From contig NZ_JALDST010000001.1 of the NCBI RefSeq assembly GCF_022747945.1, positions 2,852,001-2,916,000 of the forward strand: a stretch of DNA of 64,000 nucleotides, in the 5' to 3' direction. Under the pieces are notes generated by a model. It had not been told where the DNA came from. It was given only the letters and a program-made list of their open reading frames with translations, and searched no databases. This document shows, piece by piece, positions 52,335 through 60,782 of this stretch. The stretch is from Micromonospora sp. R77 (GTDB lineage: Bacteria; Actinomycetota; Actinomycetes; Mycobacteriales; Micromonosporaceae). The position numbers and the translations under genes were made by a program. The stretch's first letter is position 1, and each line of letters starts with the position of its first letter.

Positions 52335-52979
52335 GTGGCTGGTAGGCACTTCCGCAACCGCAAGTTCTCCTCGCCGGCCGGCATCGCGGCCACCGCCGCG
52401 GTCGGGGTGGCACTCGCCGTCGGCGGCACCGTCGGTGCGGTCCAGCTCACCTCCGGTCCGGCCACGCCCGAACCGGCCGTGGCGGAGGCGCTGCCCAGCA
52501 CCCTCGCCCCCAGTTCCGCGTCCCCCTCGCCCAGCGAGTCGGTCGCGCCGAGCCTCAGCCCGTCGCCGACGGCCACCTCGCCGAGCCCGAAGGCCACCCG
52601 GACCCAGGCGGCGTCCCGCAGCAAGGTGCGGACCGCCATCCCCCGGCCGACCGCCACGGCGACGAAGAAGAAGGCCGCCCCGGCCGTCAAGGTCCTCGAG
52701 AGCGGCTCCTGCGGCGCCTCCTTCTATGACGAGGGGCAGATGACCGCCAACGGGGAGACCTTCAACCCGGACGCGCTCACCGCCGCGCACAAGACGCTGC
52801 CCTTCAACACCAGGGTGCGGGTGACCAACCCGGCAAACGGCAAATCCGTCGTCGTCCGGATCAACGACCGCGGGCCGTACGTCGACGGTCGCTGCATCGA
52901 CCTCTCCCGGGCCGCCTTCGCGGCCATCGCCTCGGTCGACCTCGGCGCGGTCGACGTCAAGTACGAGGTGCTCGGCTGA
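52335..52979 (+). CDS. Secreted double-psi beta-barrel (RlpA-like) protein
   Basis: A 214-residue exported protein. It has a signal/anchor ([21 protein letters not shown], about 16-36), a Pro/Ser/Thr linker, a basic patch [12 protein letters not shown], and a C-terminal DPBB domain (about 120-214): [52 protein letters not shown] and CIDLSRAAF. RlpA-type proteins bind or cleave denuded glycan at septa; the catalytic Asp of lytic members appears as NDRGPY. GTG 52335 has AAAGGA eight bases upstream. TTGACT at 52269-52274 is a possible -35. Confidence 0.9.
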   Translation: MAGRHFRNRKFSSPAGIAATAAVGVALAVGGTVGAVQLTSGPATPEPAVAEALPSTLAPSSASPSPSESVAPSLSPSPTATSPSPKATRTQAASRSKVRTAIPRPTATATKKKAAPAVKVLESGSCGASFYDEGQMTANGETFNPDALTAAHKTLPFNTRVRVTNPANGKSVVVRINDRGPYVDGRCIDLSRAAFAAIASVDLGAVDVKYEVLG

Positions 52980-53079
52980 TCGGGTGACCGGCGGCGATCG
53001 GGTCGGTGGCGGCATCCGGCCGGGCAGAACGTCCTCGGACGACGGGCCAGGTTCATTCACCTGTTCACGTCGATCAGGC

Positions 53080-54207
53080 ATGCTGTCCGATGTACGCACG
53101 CAACCCTTCCAGTCGGGCCGAGGCCCACTGAGTCCCGGATCCCGCGCCGGCCTCGGCGCGGCCCTCGCGGTGCTCGCACTCGTCTCGGCGGTGGAACTCG
53201 CCGACGGCCGGCCCGCCCACTATGTGGCGTTGATGGTGGCGGCACCCTTCCTCGCCGCCGCGCTGGCGTCCTGGCGGGTGGTGCTCGGGGTGGGCGCGCT
53301 GGCCACCCTGATCGGGGCGGGGTTCGCCCTCGCCGAGCGGACCATGTCGCTGGTCACCGCGGTCAACGTCGCCGGTATCGCCCTGGCCACCGGGATCGCC
53401 GCGGCGGTCGCCTCGGTCCGGCAGGGGCAGGCGGAGCGGATCGCCGAGTTGTCCAAGCTGGCGGCGGTGGCCCAGCAGGCGGTGCTCCGGCCGCTCGGTC
53501 CGCAGGTGGGCACCCTCTCGGTGGCCGGTCGTTACATCTCGTCGACGGCGACCGCCGAGATCGGCGGCGACCTGTACGAGGCGATGGACACCCCGTACGG
53601 CGTCCGCATGATCATCGGTGACGTCCGGGGCAAGGGGCTGGACGCGGTCCGGCTGGCCAGCATCGTGCTCGGCTCCTACCGGCACGTCGCGTACGAGCGG
53701 GCGGACCTGCGTGCCGTGGTGACCGACCTGGACCGAGCGGTGGCCCGCAACGTGGGCGACGAGGACTTCGTCACGGCCGCGCTGGTCGAGGAGCGCGGCG
53801 GCACCCTCACCATCGTCAACTGCGGTCATCCCGCGCCGCTGCTGCTGCGCCGGGGCCAGGTGATCCCGCTCGAACCACCCGCGCCCGCGCCGCCGCTGGG
53901 CTTCATGCCGGTGGTCCGTCCCCGGGTCGAGCGGCTCGAACCGGGCGACCGCCTGCTGCTCTTCACCGACGGGCTGGGTGAGGCCCGCCGGGACGGCGAG
54001 TTCTTCCCGACGGCCGACCGGGCCTGGCGGCTGCTCGGCCACGGCACGGTCGGCGACGGGCTGGCGTCGCTGGAGACCGCGCTGGTCGAGTGGGTGCACG
54101 GCCGGCTCGACGACGACATCGCCCTGGTGCTCATGGAGTACACCGGCTCACGCCGTGCCCCGAGTGCTGCCGTGCCGAGCTGGGAGGTCGGCGCGGCGGA
54201 GAGCTGA
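53080..54207 (+). CDS. Membrane SpoIIE-type PP2C phosphatase
   Basis: A 375-residue protein with an N-terminal membrane domain of about four helices (GLGAALAVLALVSAVEL; YVALMVAAPFLAAAL; VVLGVGALATLIGAGFAL; VAGIALATGIAAAVA; about 22-120) and a PPM/SpoIIE phosphatase domain (about 140-355). Metal motifs: GGDLYEAMD, IIGDVRGKGLDA, VNCGHPAPLLL, LLFTDGLGEARR and DDDIALVLMEY. Such proteins dephosphorylate anti-sigma-factor antagonists in partner-switching stress circuits; the partners are not encoded nearby. Start ATG 53080. Confidence 0.9.
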   Translation: MLSDVRTQPFQSGRGPLSPGSRAGLGAALAVLALVSAVELADGRPAHYVALMVAAPFLAAALASWRVVLGVGALATLIGAGFALAERTMSLVTAVNVAGIALATGIAAAVASVRQGQAERIAELSKLAAVAQQAVLRPLGPQVGTLSVAGRYISSTATAEIGGDLYEAMDTPYGVRMIIGDVRGKGLDAVRLASIVLGSYRHVAYERADLRAVVTDLDRAVARNVGDEDFVTAALVEERGGTLTIVNCGHPAPLLLRRGQVIPLEPPAPAPPLGFMPVVRPRVERLEPGDRLLLFTDGLGEARRDGEFFPTADRAWRLLGHGTVGDGLASLETALVEWVHGRLDDDIALVLMEYTGSRRAPSAAVPSWEVGAAES

Positions 54208-54259
54208 GCGCCCTCCGGTGAACCGCAGGTGTGTAATCGCTGTCACTTCCTCGATCGGC

Positions 54260-54289
54260 TTGTCGTTGCCTACCCGCGAGTAATACAGT
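54260..54289 (+). promoter_or_regulatory. Promoter of the FadE5-like gene
   Basis: TTGTCG (54260-54265), an 18-bp spacer, then TACAGT (54284-54289, within TAATACAGT). The predicted start site, about 54296, falls inside the palindrome at 54294-54309, an ideal position for repression. Confidence 0.5.
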
Positions 54290-54293
54290 CGGG

Positions 54294-54309
54294 GTTACTG
54301 ATCGGTAAC
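54294..54309. promoter_or_regulatory. Palindrome GTTAC-N6-GTAAC, copy B
   Basis: GTTACTGATCGGTAAC, perfect five-base arms, 28 bp before the start codon of the FadE5-like gene and at its likely transcription start. It matches 14 of 16 positions of the site at 32807-32822. Probably a TetR-type operator linking the two genes. Confidence 0.55.
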
Positions 54310-54336
54310 ACCTGTCCGGAAGCGGGGCCAGCGAGC

Positions 54337-56193
54337 ATGACCCACTACAAGAGCAACCTTCGGGACCTCGAGTTCAACCTGTTCGAGGTCTTCGGGGCGG
54401 ACCGGACGTTCGGCCAGGAGCCGTACACGGACCTGGACGTCGACACCGCCCGTAGCTTCCTCTCCGAGGTCGACCGCCTGGCCCGCGAGGACCTGGCCGC
54501 CAGCTACACGGACAGCGACCGCAACCCGCCGGTCTTCGACCCGGCCACGCACACCGCGCCGCTGCCCGAGTCGTTCAAGAAGTCGTTCCAGGCGTTCATG
54601 GACTCCGAGTTCTGGCGGCTGGACCTCCCCGAGGCCCTGGGCGGCACCAACGCGCCGCGCGCCCTCTGGTGGTCGCTCGCCGAGATGGTCCTCGGCGCCA
54701 ACGCCCCCGTCTGGATGTACGCCTCCGGCCCGTCCTTCGCGCACGTGCTGCACGTCGAGGGCACCGAGGAGCAGAAGAAGTGGGCCCGGCTCTTCATCGA
54801 GAAGCAGTGGGGCTCGACCATGGTGCTCACCGAGCCGGACGCCGGCTCGGACGTGGGCGCCGGTCGCACCCGGGCCATCCCGCAGCCGGACGGCACCTGG
54901 CACATCGAGGGCGTCAAGCGCTTCATCACCTCGGGTGAGCACGACCTGAGCGACAACATCGTCCACTACGTGCTGGCCCGTCCGGTCGGCGTCGAGGGCG
55001 TCGGTGGCCCGGGCACCAAGGGCCTCTCCCTCTTCGTCGTGCCGAAGTACCACTTCGACGCCGAGACCGGCGAGCTGGGCGAGCGCAACGGTGTCTACGC
55101 CACCAACGTCGAGCACAAGATGGGCCTGAAGGTCTCCAACACCTGCGAGGTGACCTTCGGCGAGCACGGCGTACCGGCCAAGGGCTGGCTGCTGGGCGAG
55201 AAGCACGACGGCATCCGGCAGATGTTCATGATCATCGAGTACGCCCGGATGATGGTCGGCACCAAGGCGATCGCCACCCTCTCCACCGGCTACCTGAACG
55301 CCCTGGAGTACGCCAAGAACCGGGTGCAGGGCGCCGACCTGATCCAGCAGGCCGACAAGACCGCCCCCCGGGTGACCATCACCCACCACCCGGACGTGCG
55401 CCGCTCCCTGCTGCTGCAGAAGTCTTACGCCGAGGGCCTGCGCGCCCTGGTCTGCTACACCGCCTCCTGGCAGGACAAGGTCGCCATCGCCGAGGCGGCC
55501 GGCGACGAGAAGGCCACCAAGCTGGCCAAGCGGGTCAACGACCTGCTCCTCCCGCTGGTCAAGGGTGTCGGCTCGGAGCGGGCGTACGAGCTGCTCGGGC
55601 ACGAGTCGCTGCAGACCTTCGGCGGCTCCGGCTTCCTCCAGGACTACCCCCTGGAGCAGTACGTCCGGGACGCCAAGATCGACACCCTGTACGAGGGCAC
55701 CACCGCGATCCAGAGCCTCGACCTGATCTTCCGGAAGATCGTCCGGGACAACGGCAAGGCCCTGATGGCGGTCGCCGGCGAGATCCAGGAGTTCATCGCC
55801 ACCGAGGGCGGCAACGGCCAGCTCAAGGAGGAGCGGCAGGCGCTCGGCAAGGCGCTCGCCGAGATCCAGAACATCCTCGGCGTGATGACCGGCTGGATGG
55901 GCGAGGCCCAGGCGGGCGACGCCCGGGCCCTCTACAAGGTCGGCCTGAGCAGCCGCCGGTTCCTGCTGGCCATCGGCGACCTGGTGGTCGGCTGGCTGCT
56001 CCAGAAGCAGGCCGACGTGGCGCTGAAGGCGCTGGCCGGTGAGGTCTCCGCCACCGACAAGGCGTTCTACACCGGCAAGGTGGCCGCCGCCCGGTTCTTC
56101 GCCCGCGAGGTGCTGCCCCGCATCGGCGCCGACCGGCGGATCATCGAGGGCGCCGACCTGGAGATCATGGACCTCCCGGAGGAGGCGTTCTGA
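54337..56193 (+). CDS. Acyl-CoA dehydrogenase, FadE5-like (large form)
   Basis: A 618-residue member of the long acyl-CoA dehydrogenase class that includes mycobacterial FadE5. It has the N-terminal extension [19 protein letters not shown], the central FAD/substrate segment [24 protein letters not shown], the helical domain [21 protein letters not shown], then [24 protein letters not shown] and the catalytic-base motif [12 protein letters not shown]. An extra C-terminal helical domain of about 150 residues follows. FadE5 oxidises a broad range of fatty acyl-CoAs. ATG 54337; upstream in-frame codons lie within the promoter. Confidence 0.94.
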   Translation: MTHYKSNLRDLEFNLFEVFGADRTFGQEPYTDLDVDTARSFLSEVDRLAREDLAASYTDSDRNPPVFDPATHTAPLPESFKKSFQAFMDSEFWRLDLPEALGGTNAPRALWWSLAEMVLGANAPVWMYASGPSFAHVLHVEGTEEQKKWARLFIEKQWGSTMVLTEPDAGSDVGAGRTRAIPQPDGTWHIEGVKRFITSGEHDLSDNIVHYVLARPVGVEGVGGPGTKGLSLFVVPKYHFDAETGELGERNGVYATNVEHKMGLKVSNTCEVTFGEHGVPAKGWLLGEKHDGIRQMFMIIEYARMMVGTKAIATLSTGYLNALEYAKNRVQGADLIQQADKTAPRVTITHHPDVRRSLLLQKSYAEGLRALVCYTASWQDKVAIAEAAGDEKATKLAKRVNDLLLPLVKGVGSERAYELLGHESLQTFGGSGFLQDYPLEQYVRDAKIDTLYEGTTAIQSLDLIFRKIVRDNGKALMAVAGEIQEFIATEGGNGQLKEERQALGKALAEIQNILGVMTGWMGEAQAGDARALYKVGLSSRRFLLAIGDLVVGWLLQKQADVALKALAGEVSATDKAFYTGKVAAARFFAREVLPRIGADRRIIEGADLEIMDLPEEAF

Positions 56194-56218
56194 TCCCCTC
56201 GGGGATCCGGCACTGACC

Positions 56219-56252
56219 CGGCGGCCGGCGAGCGACAGCTCGCCGGCCGCCG
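56219..56252 (+). terminator. Terminator hairpin after the FadE5-like gene
   Basis: A perfect 15-bp stem CGGCGGCCGGCGAGC / GCTCGCCGGCCGCCG with a GACA tetraloop, 26 bp after the stop codon. A smaller GATCCCC/GGGGATC hairpin sits directly at the stop. Confidence 0.8.
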
Positions 56253-56386
56253 TCGTGCTTCCCGTATCGAGGAGGCCGGGTCGGAAATGCGGGTCGGGGC
56301 CGGTAGGCCGGCCGCCTGGCGGGTAACCGTCGCGGACCACGTCAGGAGCACGCCCAAGGGCCATCGCACAGGGGAGTGCAGCGCAC

Positions 56387-56656
56387 ATGGGCATTGGTAG
56401 CGGCATCTTTCTCATCGCGCTCGGCGCGATCATGACCTTCGCCATCCGGGCCAACGTCTGGTGGATCGACCTGCGCGCGGTCGGCTGGGTGTTCATCCTG
56501 GCCGGGCTGGCCGTGCTGCTGACCACGCTCTGGTTCTGGCAGGACCGGCGCAAGCGGGCGCGCACGCTGATCGTGGAGGAGAACCGGCTCTCCCACCCGA
56601 CCGCGATGATGCCCCCGCCGCCCGACCCGCCGCCGCCCACCGCCCCGCCGTCCTGA
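56387..56656 (+). CDS. DUF6458-type small membrane protein
   Basis: An 89-residue protein beginning MGIGSGIFLIALGAIMTFAIRANVWW-like (MGIGSGIFLIALG, first helix), with a loop WWIDLRAVGW, a second helix (VFILAGLAVLLTTLWFW), a basic patch DRRKRAR and a Pro-rich C-terminal tail. This matches DUF6458, two-helix proteins found throughout actinobacteria with no known role. A paralogue with the same N-terminus is at 57381. ATG 56387 follows an extended G+C-rich leader. Confidence 0.88.
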   Translation: MGIGSGIFLIALGAIMTFAIRANVWWIDLRAVGWVFILAGLAVLLTTLWFWQDRRKRARTLIVEENRLSHPTAMMPPPPDPPPPTAPPS

Positions 56657-56674
56657 CCCGTACGGCCGGGCAGA

Positions 56675-56729
56675 GTGTTAACAGGGGGCCCCGGTACAAC
56701 CGAATGCGTTAACGGGGGGCCCCTCCTTG
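56675..56729 (-). repeat. Dispersed 55-bp repeat, copy 3 (inverted)
   Basis: On the minus strand it reads AAGGAGGGGCCCC, then GTTAACGC, a more divergent middle, GGGGCCCC and TGTTAACAC. It lies 18 bp after the DUF6458 stop codon and 4 bp from the stop of the convergent phosphatase gene, so it fills the space between two gene ends. Confidence 0.78.
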
Positions 56730-56733
56730 CACC

Positions 56734-57264
56734 TCAGCCGCGTGCGGTGTGGCGGGTGGTGATGGGGGCGTGGGTGAGTTCGGACCAGGGGTTGGTCGGG
56801 CGGTGCACCACCAGGTCGGTGGTGCGCAGGCCGTCCTGGTCGGCCCGGTCCGGGTCCAACAGCGCGGAGAGCAGCGAGATGCCCGGGTTGTGGGCCACCA
56901 GCAGCACCGTCCCGACCGTCGGCGACACCGACCGGACCAGCTCCAGCAGCTGTTCCGGGCTCGCCTCGTACGCGGCCGGCTCGTAGCGCACCAGCGGTGA
57001 CGACCCCGCCGGCCCTCCTTCCGGCGGGGATCCCGTCATGCCCAGCGCCACCCCGTGCCAGGTCTGCCGGGTGCGCCGCGCGGCGGAGCAGAGCACCACG
57101 TCGGGCAGGAGTGCGTGCCGGGCGAGCCACGCGCCGGCCGCGGCGGCGTCGGCGTGCCCCCGGGCGGTCAACCGGCGTTCCGCGTCCGGGGTGCCCGGGG
57201 ACTGTTCGGCCTTGGCGTGCCGGAGCAGCACCAGTGTCCGCTCCTGGGTCCTGCCGTCCGTCAT
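56734..57264 (-). CDS. Histidine phosphatase family protein (SixA-like)
   Basis: A 176-residue enzyme of the branch 1 histidine phosphatase superfamily. The phospho-acceptor motif TLVLLRHAKAEQ replaces RHG with RHA, as in SixA. CSAARRTRQTW supplies the second Arg and LLVAHNPGISLL the second catalytic His. SixA acts on phosphohistidine proteins; most actinobacterial relatives have unknown substrates. Start ATG 57264, or GTG 57270 two codons earlier. It is flanked by two DUF6458 genes. Confidence 0.9.
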   Translation of the reverse strand: MTDGRTQERTLVLLRHAKAEQSPGTPDAERRLTARGHADAAAAGAWLARHALLPDVVLCSAARRTRQTWHGVALGMTGSPPEGGPAGSSPLVRYEPAAYEASPEQLLELVRSVSPTVGTVLLVAHNPGISLLSALLDPDRADQDGLRTTDLVVHRPTNPWSELTHAPITTRHTARG

Positions 57265-57380
57265 CTGCACAGCTTGCCTGATTGGCGATGGAAGTGCCTG
57301 GGTAAGTCGATGGATGCCGCTACCTCATCCGTGGCCGCGGCGGGTAGCAAACGCCAGCGCAACGCCAAGGAGGCGACGTC

Positions 57381-57665
57381 ATGGGCATCGGTGCCAGCAT
57401 CTTTATGATCGCACTGGGTGCGATCTTCGCGTTCGCCGTCAACGCCAACCTGGGGTGGCTCGACCTGCACGTCGTCGGCTGGGTGCTGATGCTGGTCGGC
57501 CTCGTCGGTCTGGCCCTGACCCTCTACTTCTGGAACACCCGTCGCCGCGTGGTGGCCGCGCCGGTGCGGCAGCGCGTCGTCGCCGACCCGACCGTGCCGG
57601 TGCAGGACGGCCGGGTCGTGCGCGAGGAGTACCGCGAGGTGCGCCGCCCGGGTTACCCGGCCTGA
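57381..57665 (+). CDS. DUF6458-type small membrane protein, second copy
   Basis: A 94-residue paralogue of the protein at 56387. It shares MGIG.. IF.IALGAI, W.DL..VGW.L and a closing basic segment (NTRRRVVAAPVRQRV), and ends in a Glu/Arg-rich tail. Two transmembrane helices at about 5-22 and 33-52. AAGGAGG lies eight bases upstream of ATG 57381. The role is unknown. Confidence 0.88.
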   Translation: MGIGASIFMIALGAIFAFAVNANLGWLDLHVVGWVLMLVGLVGLALTLYFWNTRRRVVAAPVRQRVVADPTVPVQDGRVVREEYREVRRPGYPA

Positions 57666-57679
57666 TCGACCCGAGACCT

Positions 57680-57709
57680 CGGGGGCCCCGCAACGGCGCG
57701 GGGCCCCCG
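57680..57709. terminator. Bidirectional terminator hairpin
   Basis: A perfect 12-bp stem CGGGGGCCCCGC / GCGGGGCCCCCG with a six-base loop, followed by ATTTCTG. It lies between the convergent DUF6458 and hemolysin III genes. Confidence 0.85.
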
Positions 57710-57724
57710 ATTTCTGTGCCCAGG

Positions 57725-58408
57725 TCAGGCGAAGAGCGCGAAGTAGATGGCGACGTGGTGGCAGATCGCGGCCAGCAGGGTGCAGGCGTGGAAGAACTCG
57801 TGGTGCCCGAAGACGGTGGGCCACGGGTTGGGCCGGCGCAGTGCGTAGAAGACCGCGCCCACGCTGTAGATCACGCCGCCGACGCTCAGCAGCACCAGCG
57901 CGGTGACCCCGCCGGAGTGCAGGATCTCGGGCAGCATCGTCACGGCGACCCAGCCGAGGGCCAGGTAGAGCGGCGCGGAGACCCAGCGCGGCGCGTGCGG
58001 CCAGATCAGCTTGACCGCCACGCCGGCCAGCGCCCCGCCCCAGACCAGGCTGAGCATGACGGTGGCGTGCCGGGTGTCCAGCAGCAGGGCGCAGAACGGC
58101 GTGTACGTGCCGGCGATGAACACGAAGATCATCGAGTGGTCCATCCGGCGCATGATCTGGTAGCCGCGCTCGGACCAGACCCGCCGGTGGTAGAGGGCGC
58201 TGGTGCCGAAGAGCCCGCACACGGTCAGGCTGTAGACGAGGCAGCTGACCAGGGGCGCCCAGCCGGGCCGGCTGGCCGCGATCGAGCAGAGGACGATGCC
58301 GCAGACGACCGCGACGAAGAACGCGTACGTGTGCAGCCAGCCGCGCATCCGGGGTTTACCGATGTCGACCGGCTTGAGCCGAAGCGGTGCGGAGGTAGTC
58401 ACGCCCAT
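57725..58408 (-). CDS. Hemolysin III/PAQR-family membrane protein
   Basis: A 227-residue, seven-helix protein of the PAQR/HlyIII family. The zinc-site signatures are present: GTSALYHRRVW and YQIMRRMDHSMIFVFIAGTYTPF near the middle, and GHHEFFHACTLLAAICHHVAIYF at the C-terminus. YqfA/HlyIII proteins in bacteria affect membrane homeostasis and are not proven hemolysins. ATG 58408 is given, but the promoter geometry could favour GTG 58402 as a leaderless start. Confidence 0.92.
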   Translation of the reverse strand: MGVTTSAPLRLKPVDIGKPRMRGWLHTYAFFVAVVCGIVLCSIAASRPGWAPLVSCLVYSLTVCGLFGTSALYHRRVWSERGYQIMRRMDHSMIFVFIAGTYTPFCALLLDTRHATVMLSLVWGGALAGVAVKLIWPHAPRWVSAPLYLALGWVAVTMLPEILHSGGVTALVLLSVGGVIYSVGAVFYALRRPNPWPTVFGHHEFFHACTLLAAICHHVAIYFALFA

Positions 58409-58409
58409 C

Positions 58410-58438
58410 AGGCTACGGCACCGTAGGTTACTTTCAAG
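58410..58438 (-). promoter_or_regulatory. hlyIII promoter containing a perfect dyad
   Basis: On the minus strand TTGAAA (58438-58433), a 16-bp spacer, then TAGCCT (58415-58410). The spacer contains the dyad CTACGG-TG-CCGTAG (58413-58426). The -10 ends two bases before ATG 58408, so transcription would begin near 58402, at the in-frame GTG. Confidence 0.4.
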
Positions 58439-58533
58439 TAGTGTGTGAGGCTTCCCGAGAATGGTTTGGTGCTTCACCCGACCGGCCCCACCCGGGGAAC
58501 CCGGCCGCCCACCGCGTCCGCGAGTATGGCGGG

Positions 58534-59148
58534 ATGCGGATCCGACCCGTCGGCGCACACGCCCTGCTGCTCGACTGCGAAGACCCCGACCAGGTGCAGG
58601 CGTGGCGGGCCGAGCTGTGGCACCGCCGCGACGCGGGCGAGCTGACCGCCGTCGAGATCGTCCCGGCCGCCGCCACCGTCCTGCTCGACGGCGTACCCGA
58701 CCCGGCGGCGACCGCCGCGCTCATCGCCGGTTGGACGCCACGCCCGACGACCACCACGGCCGCCACCGACCAGGTCGAGGTCCCCACGGTGTACGACGGG
58801 GAGGACCTGCCCGTCGTCGCCCGCCACTGGGGCGTCGACGTGACCGAGGTGGTGCGGCGGCTGCGACGGACCGAGTTCCGGGTGGCGTTCTGCGGGTTCG
58901 CGCCCGGCTTTGCGTACCTGACCGGGCTGCCGGCCGGGCTGGCCGTGCCCCGGCTGGCCACCCCCCGCCCCCGGGTGCCGGCCGGGTCGGTGGCGCTCGC
59001 CGGCCCGTACGCCGGGATCTATCCCAGCGCGTCCCCCGGCGGCTGGCTGCTGGTCGGCCGGACCGACCTGGTCCTGTTCGACGTGCACGCGGACCCGCCG
59101 GCCCGGCTCACCCCCGGCACCCGGGTCCGCCTGGTCGCCCGCTCATGA
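58534..59148 (+). CDS. pxpB: 5-oxoprolinase subunit PxpB
   Basis: A 204-residue KipI-family protein, one part of the ATP-dependent 5-oxoprolinase PxpABC, which opens pyroglutamate to glutamate. It begins MRIRPVGAHALLLDCED. Family marks are VEVPTVYDGEDLPVVARHWG, RVAFCGFAPGFAYLTGLP, VPAGSVALAGPYAGIYP and GGWLLVGRTD. It overlaps pxpC in ATGA. ATG 58534 starts the conserved part. Confidence 0.94.
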   Translation: MRIRPVGAHALLLDCEDPDQVQAWRAELWHRRDAGELTAVEIVPAAATVLLDGVPDPAATAALIAGWTPRPTTTTAATDQVEVPTVYDGEDLPVVARHWGVDVTEVVRRLRRTEFRVAFCGFAPGFAYLTGLPAGLAVPRLATPRPRVPAGSVALAGPYAGIYPSASPGGWLLVGRTDLVLFDVHADPPARLTPGTRVRLVARS

Positions 59149-60041
59149 TCGAAGTGCTCCGGGCCGGTGCGCTCACCACCGTGCAGGACCAGGGCCGACC
59201 CGGGTACGCCCACCTCGGCGTGCCCCGCTCCGGCGCGCTCGACCCGGCGGCACTGCGGCTGGCCAACCGGCTCGTCGGCAACCCGGAGAACGCCGCCGGC
59301 CTGGAGATCACCCTCACCGGCTGCGAGCTGCGGTTCACCCGGGCCACCACCGTCGCCCTCACCGGCGCGCCCGCCGACCTCCGGATCCGGTACGCACCGA
59401 CCGGCGGAACCCGCGACGGGCGGCCCGGTGCCGGGGCGGAGCGCGCGGCGGACGTGGGACGGGTCCTCGCGCTCCCCGCCGGGGCGGTGCTGCGGGTCGG
59501 GCCGGCCCGCGCCGGGGTGCGTACCTGGCTGGCGGTCTCCGGCGGGATCGCCGTACCGCCGGTGCTGGGCAGCAGGTCCACCGACACCCTCGCCGGCCTC
59601 GGGCCGGCCCGGCTGCGCGACGGCGACCGGCTGCCGCTCGGCCCGGCCCTCGGGCCACCCGCGCCCGTCGACGAGGTGGTGCTGCCGGCCGTCCCCGCCG
59701 AGCTGCGGCTCACCCTCCGCCCCGGCCCCCGCCACGACTGGTTCGCCCCGGCCGCGCTGGAGTTGCTGTGCGGCACCGCGTACACGGTCAGTCCGGTGAG
59801 CAACCGGGTCGGCGCGCGACTGACCGGCGCGGCCCTGCCCCGCGCGGTCGCCGGGGAACTGCCCAGCGAGGGACTGGTGCTCGGTGCGGTGCAGGTGCCG
59901 GCCGACGGGCAGCCGCTGGTCTTCCTCGCCGACCACCCCACCACCGGCGGCTACCCCGTCATCGGGGTGGTGGCCGACGTGACCGGGCTCGCGCAGGCCC
60001 GCCCAGGGACTACGGTGAGGTTCCATGGACCTCAACGCTGA
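59145..60041 (+). CDS. pxpC: 5-oxoprolinase subunit PxpC
   Basis: A 298-residue KipA/biotin-carboxylase-like family protein, the partner of PxpB. It begins MIEVLRAGALTTVQDQGRPGY and contains GVPRSGALDPAALRLANRLVGNP, WLAVSGGIAVPPVLGSRSTD and the C-terminal LPSEGLVLGAVQVPADGQPL with HPTTGGYPVIGVV. It is translationally coupled at both ends: ATGA with pxpB and a 17-base overlap with pxpA. Confidence 0.94.
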   Translation: MIEVLRAGALTTVQDQGRPGYAHLGVPRSGALDPAALRLANRLVGNPENAAGLEITLTGCELRFTRATTVALTGAPADLRIRYAPTGGTRDGRPGAGAERAADVGRVLALPAGAVLRVGPARAGVRTWLAVSGGIAVPPVLGSRSTDTLAGLGPARLRDGDRLPLGPALGPPAPVDEVVLPAVPAELRLTLRPGPRHDWFAPAALELLCGTAYTVSPVSNRVGARLTGAALPRAVAGELPSEGLVLGAVQVPADGQPLVFLADHPTTGGYPVIGVVADVTGLAQARPGTTVRFHGPQR

Positions 60042-60774
60042 CCTCGGCGAGGGATTCGGCATCTGGCGGCTCGGCGACGACGAGGCGCTGCTGGACCTCA
60101 TCACGTCGGCCAACGTGGCGTGCGGCTTCCACGGCGGCGACCCGGCCACCATGCACCGGGTCTGCGAGGGCGCCGCGCGCCGCGGCGTCGCCGTCGGCGC
60201 CCAGGTCGGCTACCGGGACCTCGCCGGCTTCGGCCGCCGGGCCATCGCGTACGACTTCGCTGAGCTGCGCGACGAGACGATCTACCAGCTCGGCGCGCTC
60301 GACGCGTTCTGCCGGCTCTACCGCACCCGGGTGCGCTACCTCAAGCCGCACGGGGCGCTCTACCACGCGGTGGCCTGCGACGAGGCCCAGGCCGCCGCGC
60401 TGGTCGCCGCCGTCAGCGGATACGACTACGAGCTGCCGCTGCTCTGCCCGCCCGGCTCGGTGCTGGCCCAACTCGCCGTCGGCGCCGGACTCCGCGTGAT
60501 CGCCGAGGGCTTCGCCGACCGCAACTACCGGCCCAACGGCTCGCTGGTGCCCCGAAGTGCGGCGAACGCCCTGGTCACCGACCCCGACCAGATCGCCGAA
60601 CGGGCCGTCCGGATGGCCACCGAGGGCACCGTCGTCGCGGTCGACGGGACCGTCGTCCCCTGCCCGGTCGAGTCGATCTGCCTGCACGGCGACACCCCCG
60701 GCGCCGTACGCTCCGCCGAACTCGTCCGCGCCGCCCTCCTCAACGCCGGCACCACCCTCACCCCCTTCGCCTGA
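60025..60774 (+). CDS. pxpA: 5-oxoprolinase subunit PxpA (LamB/YcsF)
   Basis: A 249-residue LamB/YcsF protein, the third component. It begins MDLNADLGEGFGIW, followed by SANVACGFHGGDPATM, GAQVGYRDLAGFGRR, RVRYLKPHGALYHAV, EGFADRNYRPNGSLVPR and ICLHGDTPGAV. All are hallmarks of PxpA. The three-subunit enzyme salvages 5-oxoproline that forms spontaneously from glutamine and gamma-glutamyl compounds. It ends before a structured G/C-skewed block. Confidence 0.95.
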   Translation: MDLNADLGEGFGIWRLGDDEALLDLITSANVACGFHGGDPATMHRVCEGAARRGVAVGAQVGYRDLAGFGRRAIAYDFAELRDETIYQLGALDAFCRLYRTRVRYLKPHGALYHAVACDEAQAAALVAAVSGYDYELPLLCPPGSVLAQLAVGAGLRVIAEGFADRNYRPNGSLVPRSAANALVTDPDQIAERAVRMATEGTVVAVDGTVVPCPVESICLHGDTPGAVRSAELVRAALLNAGTTLTPFA

Positions 60775-60782
60775 CCCGCCCC

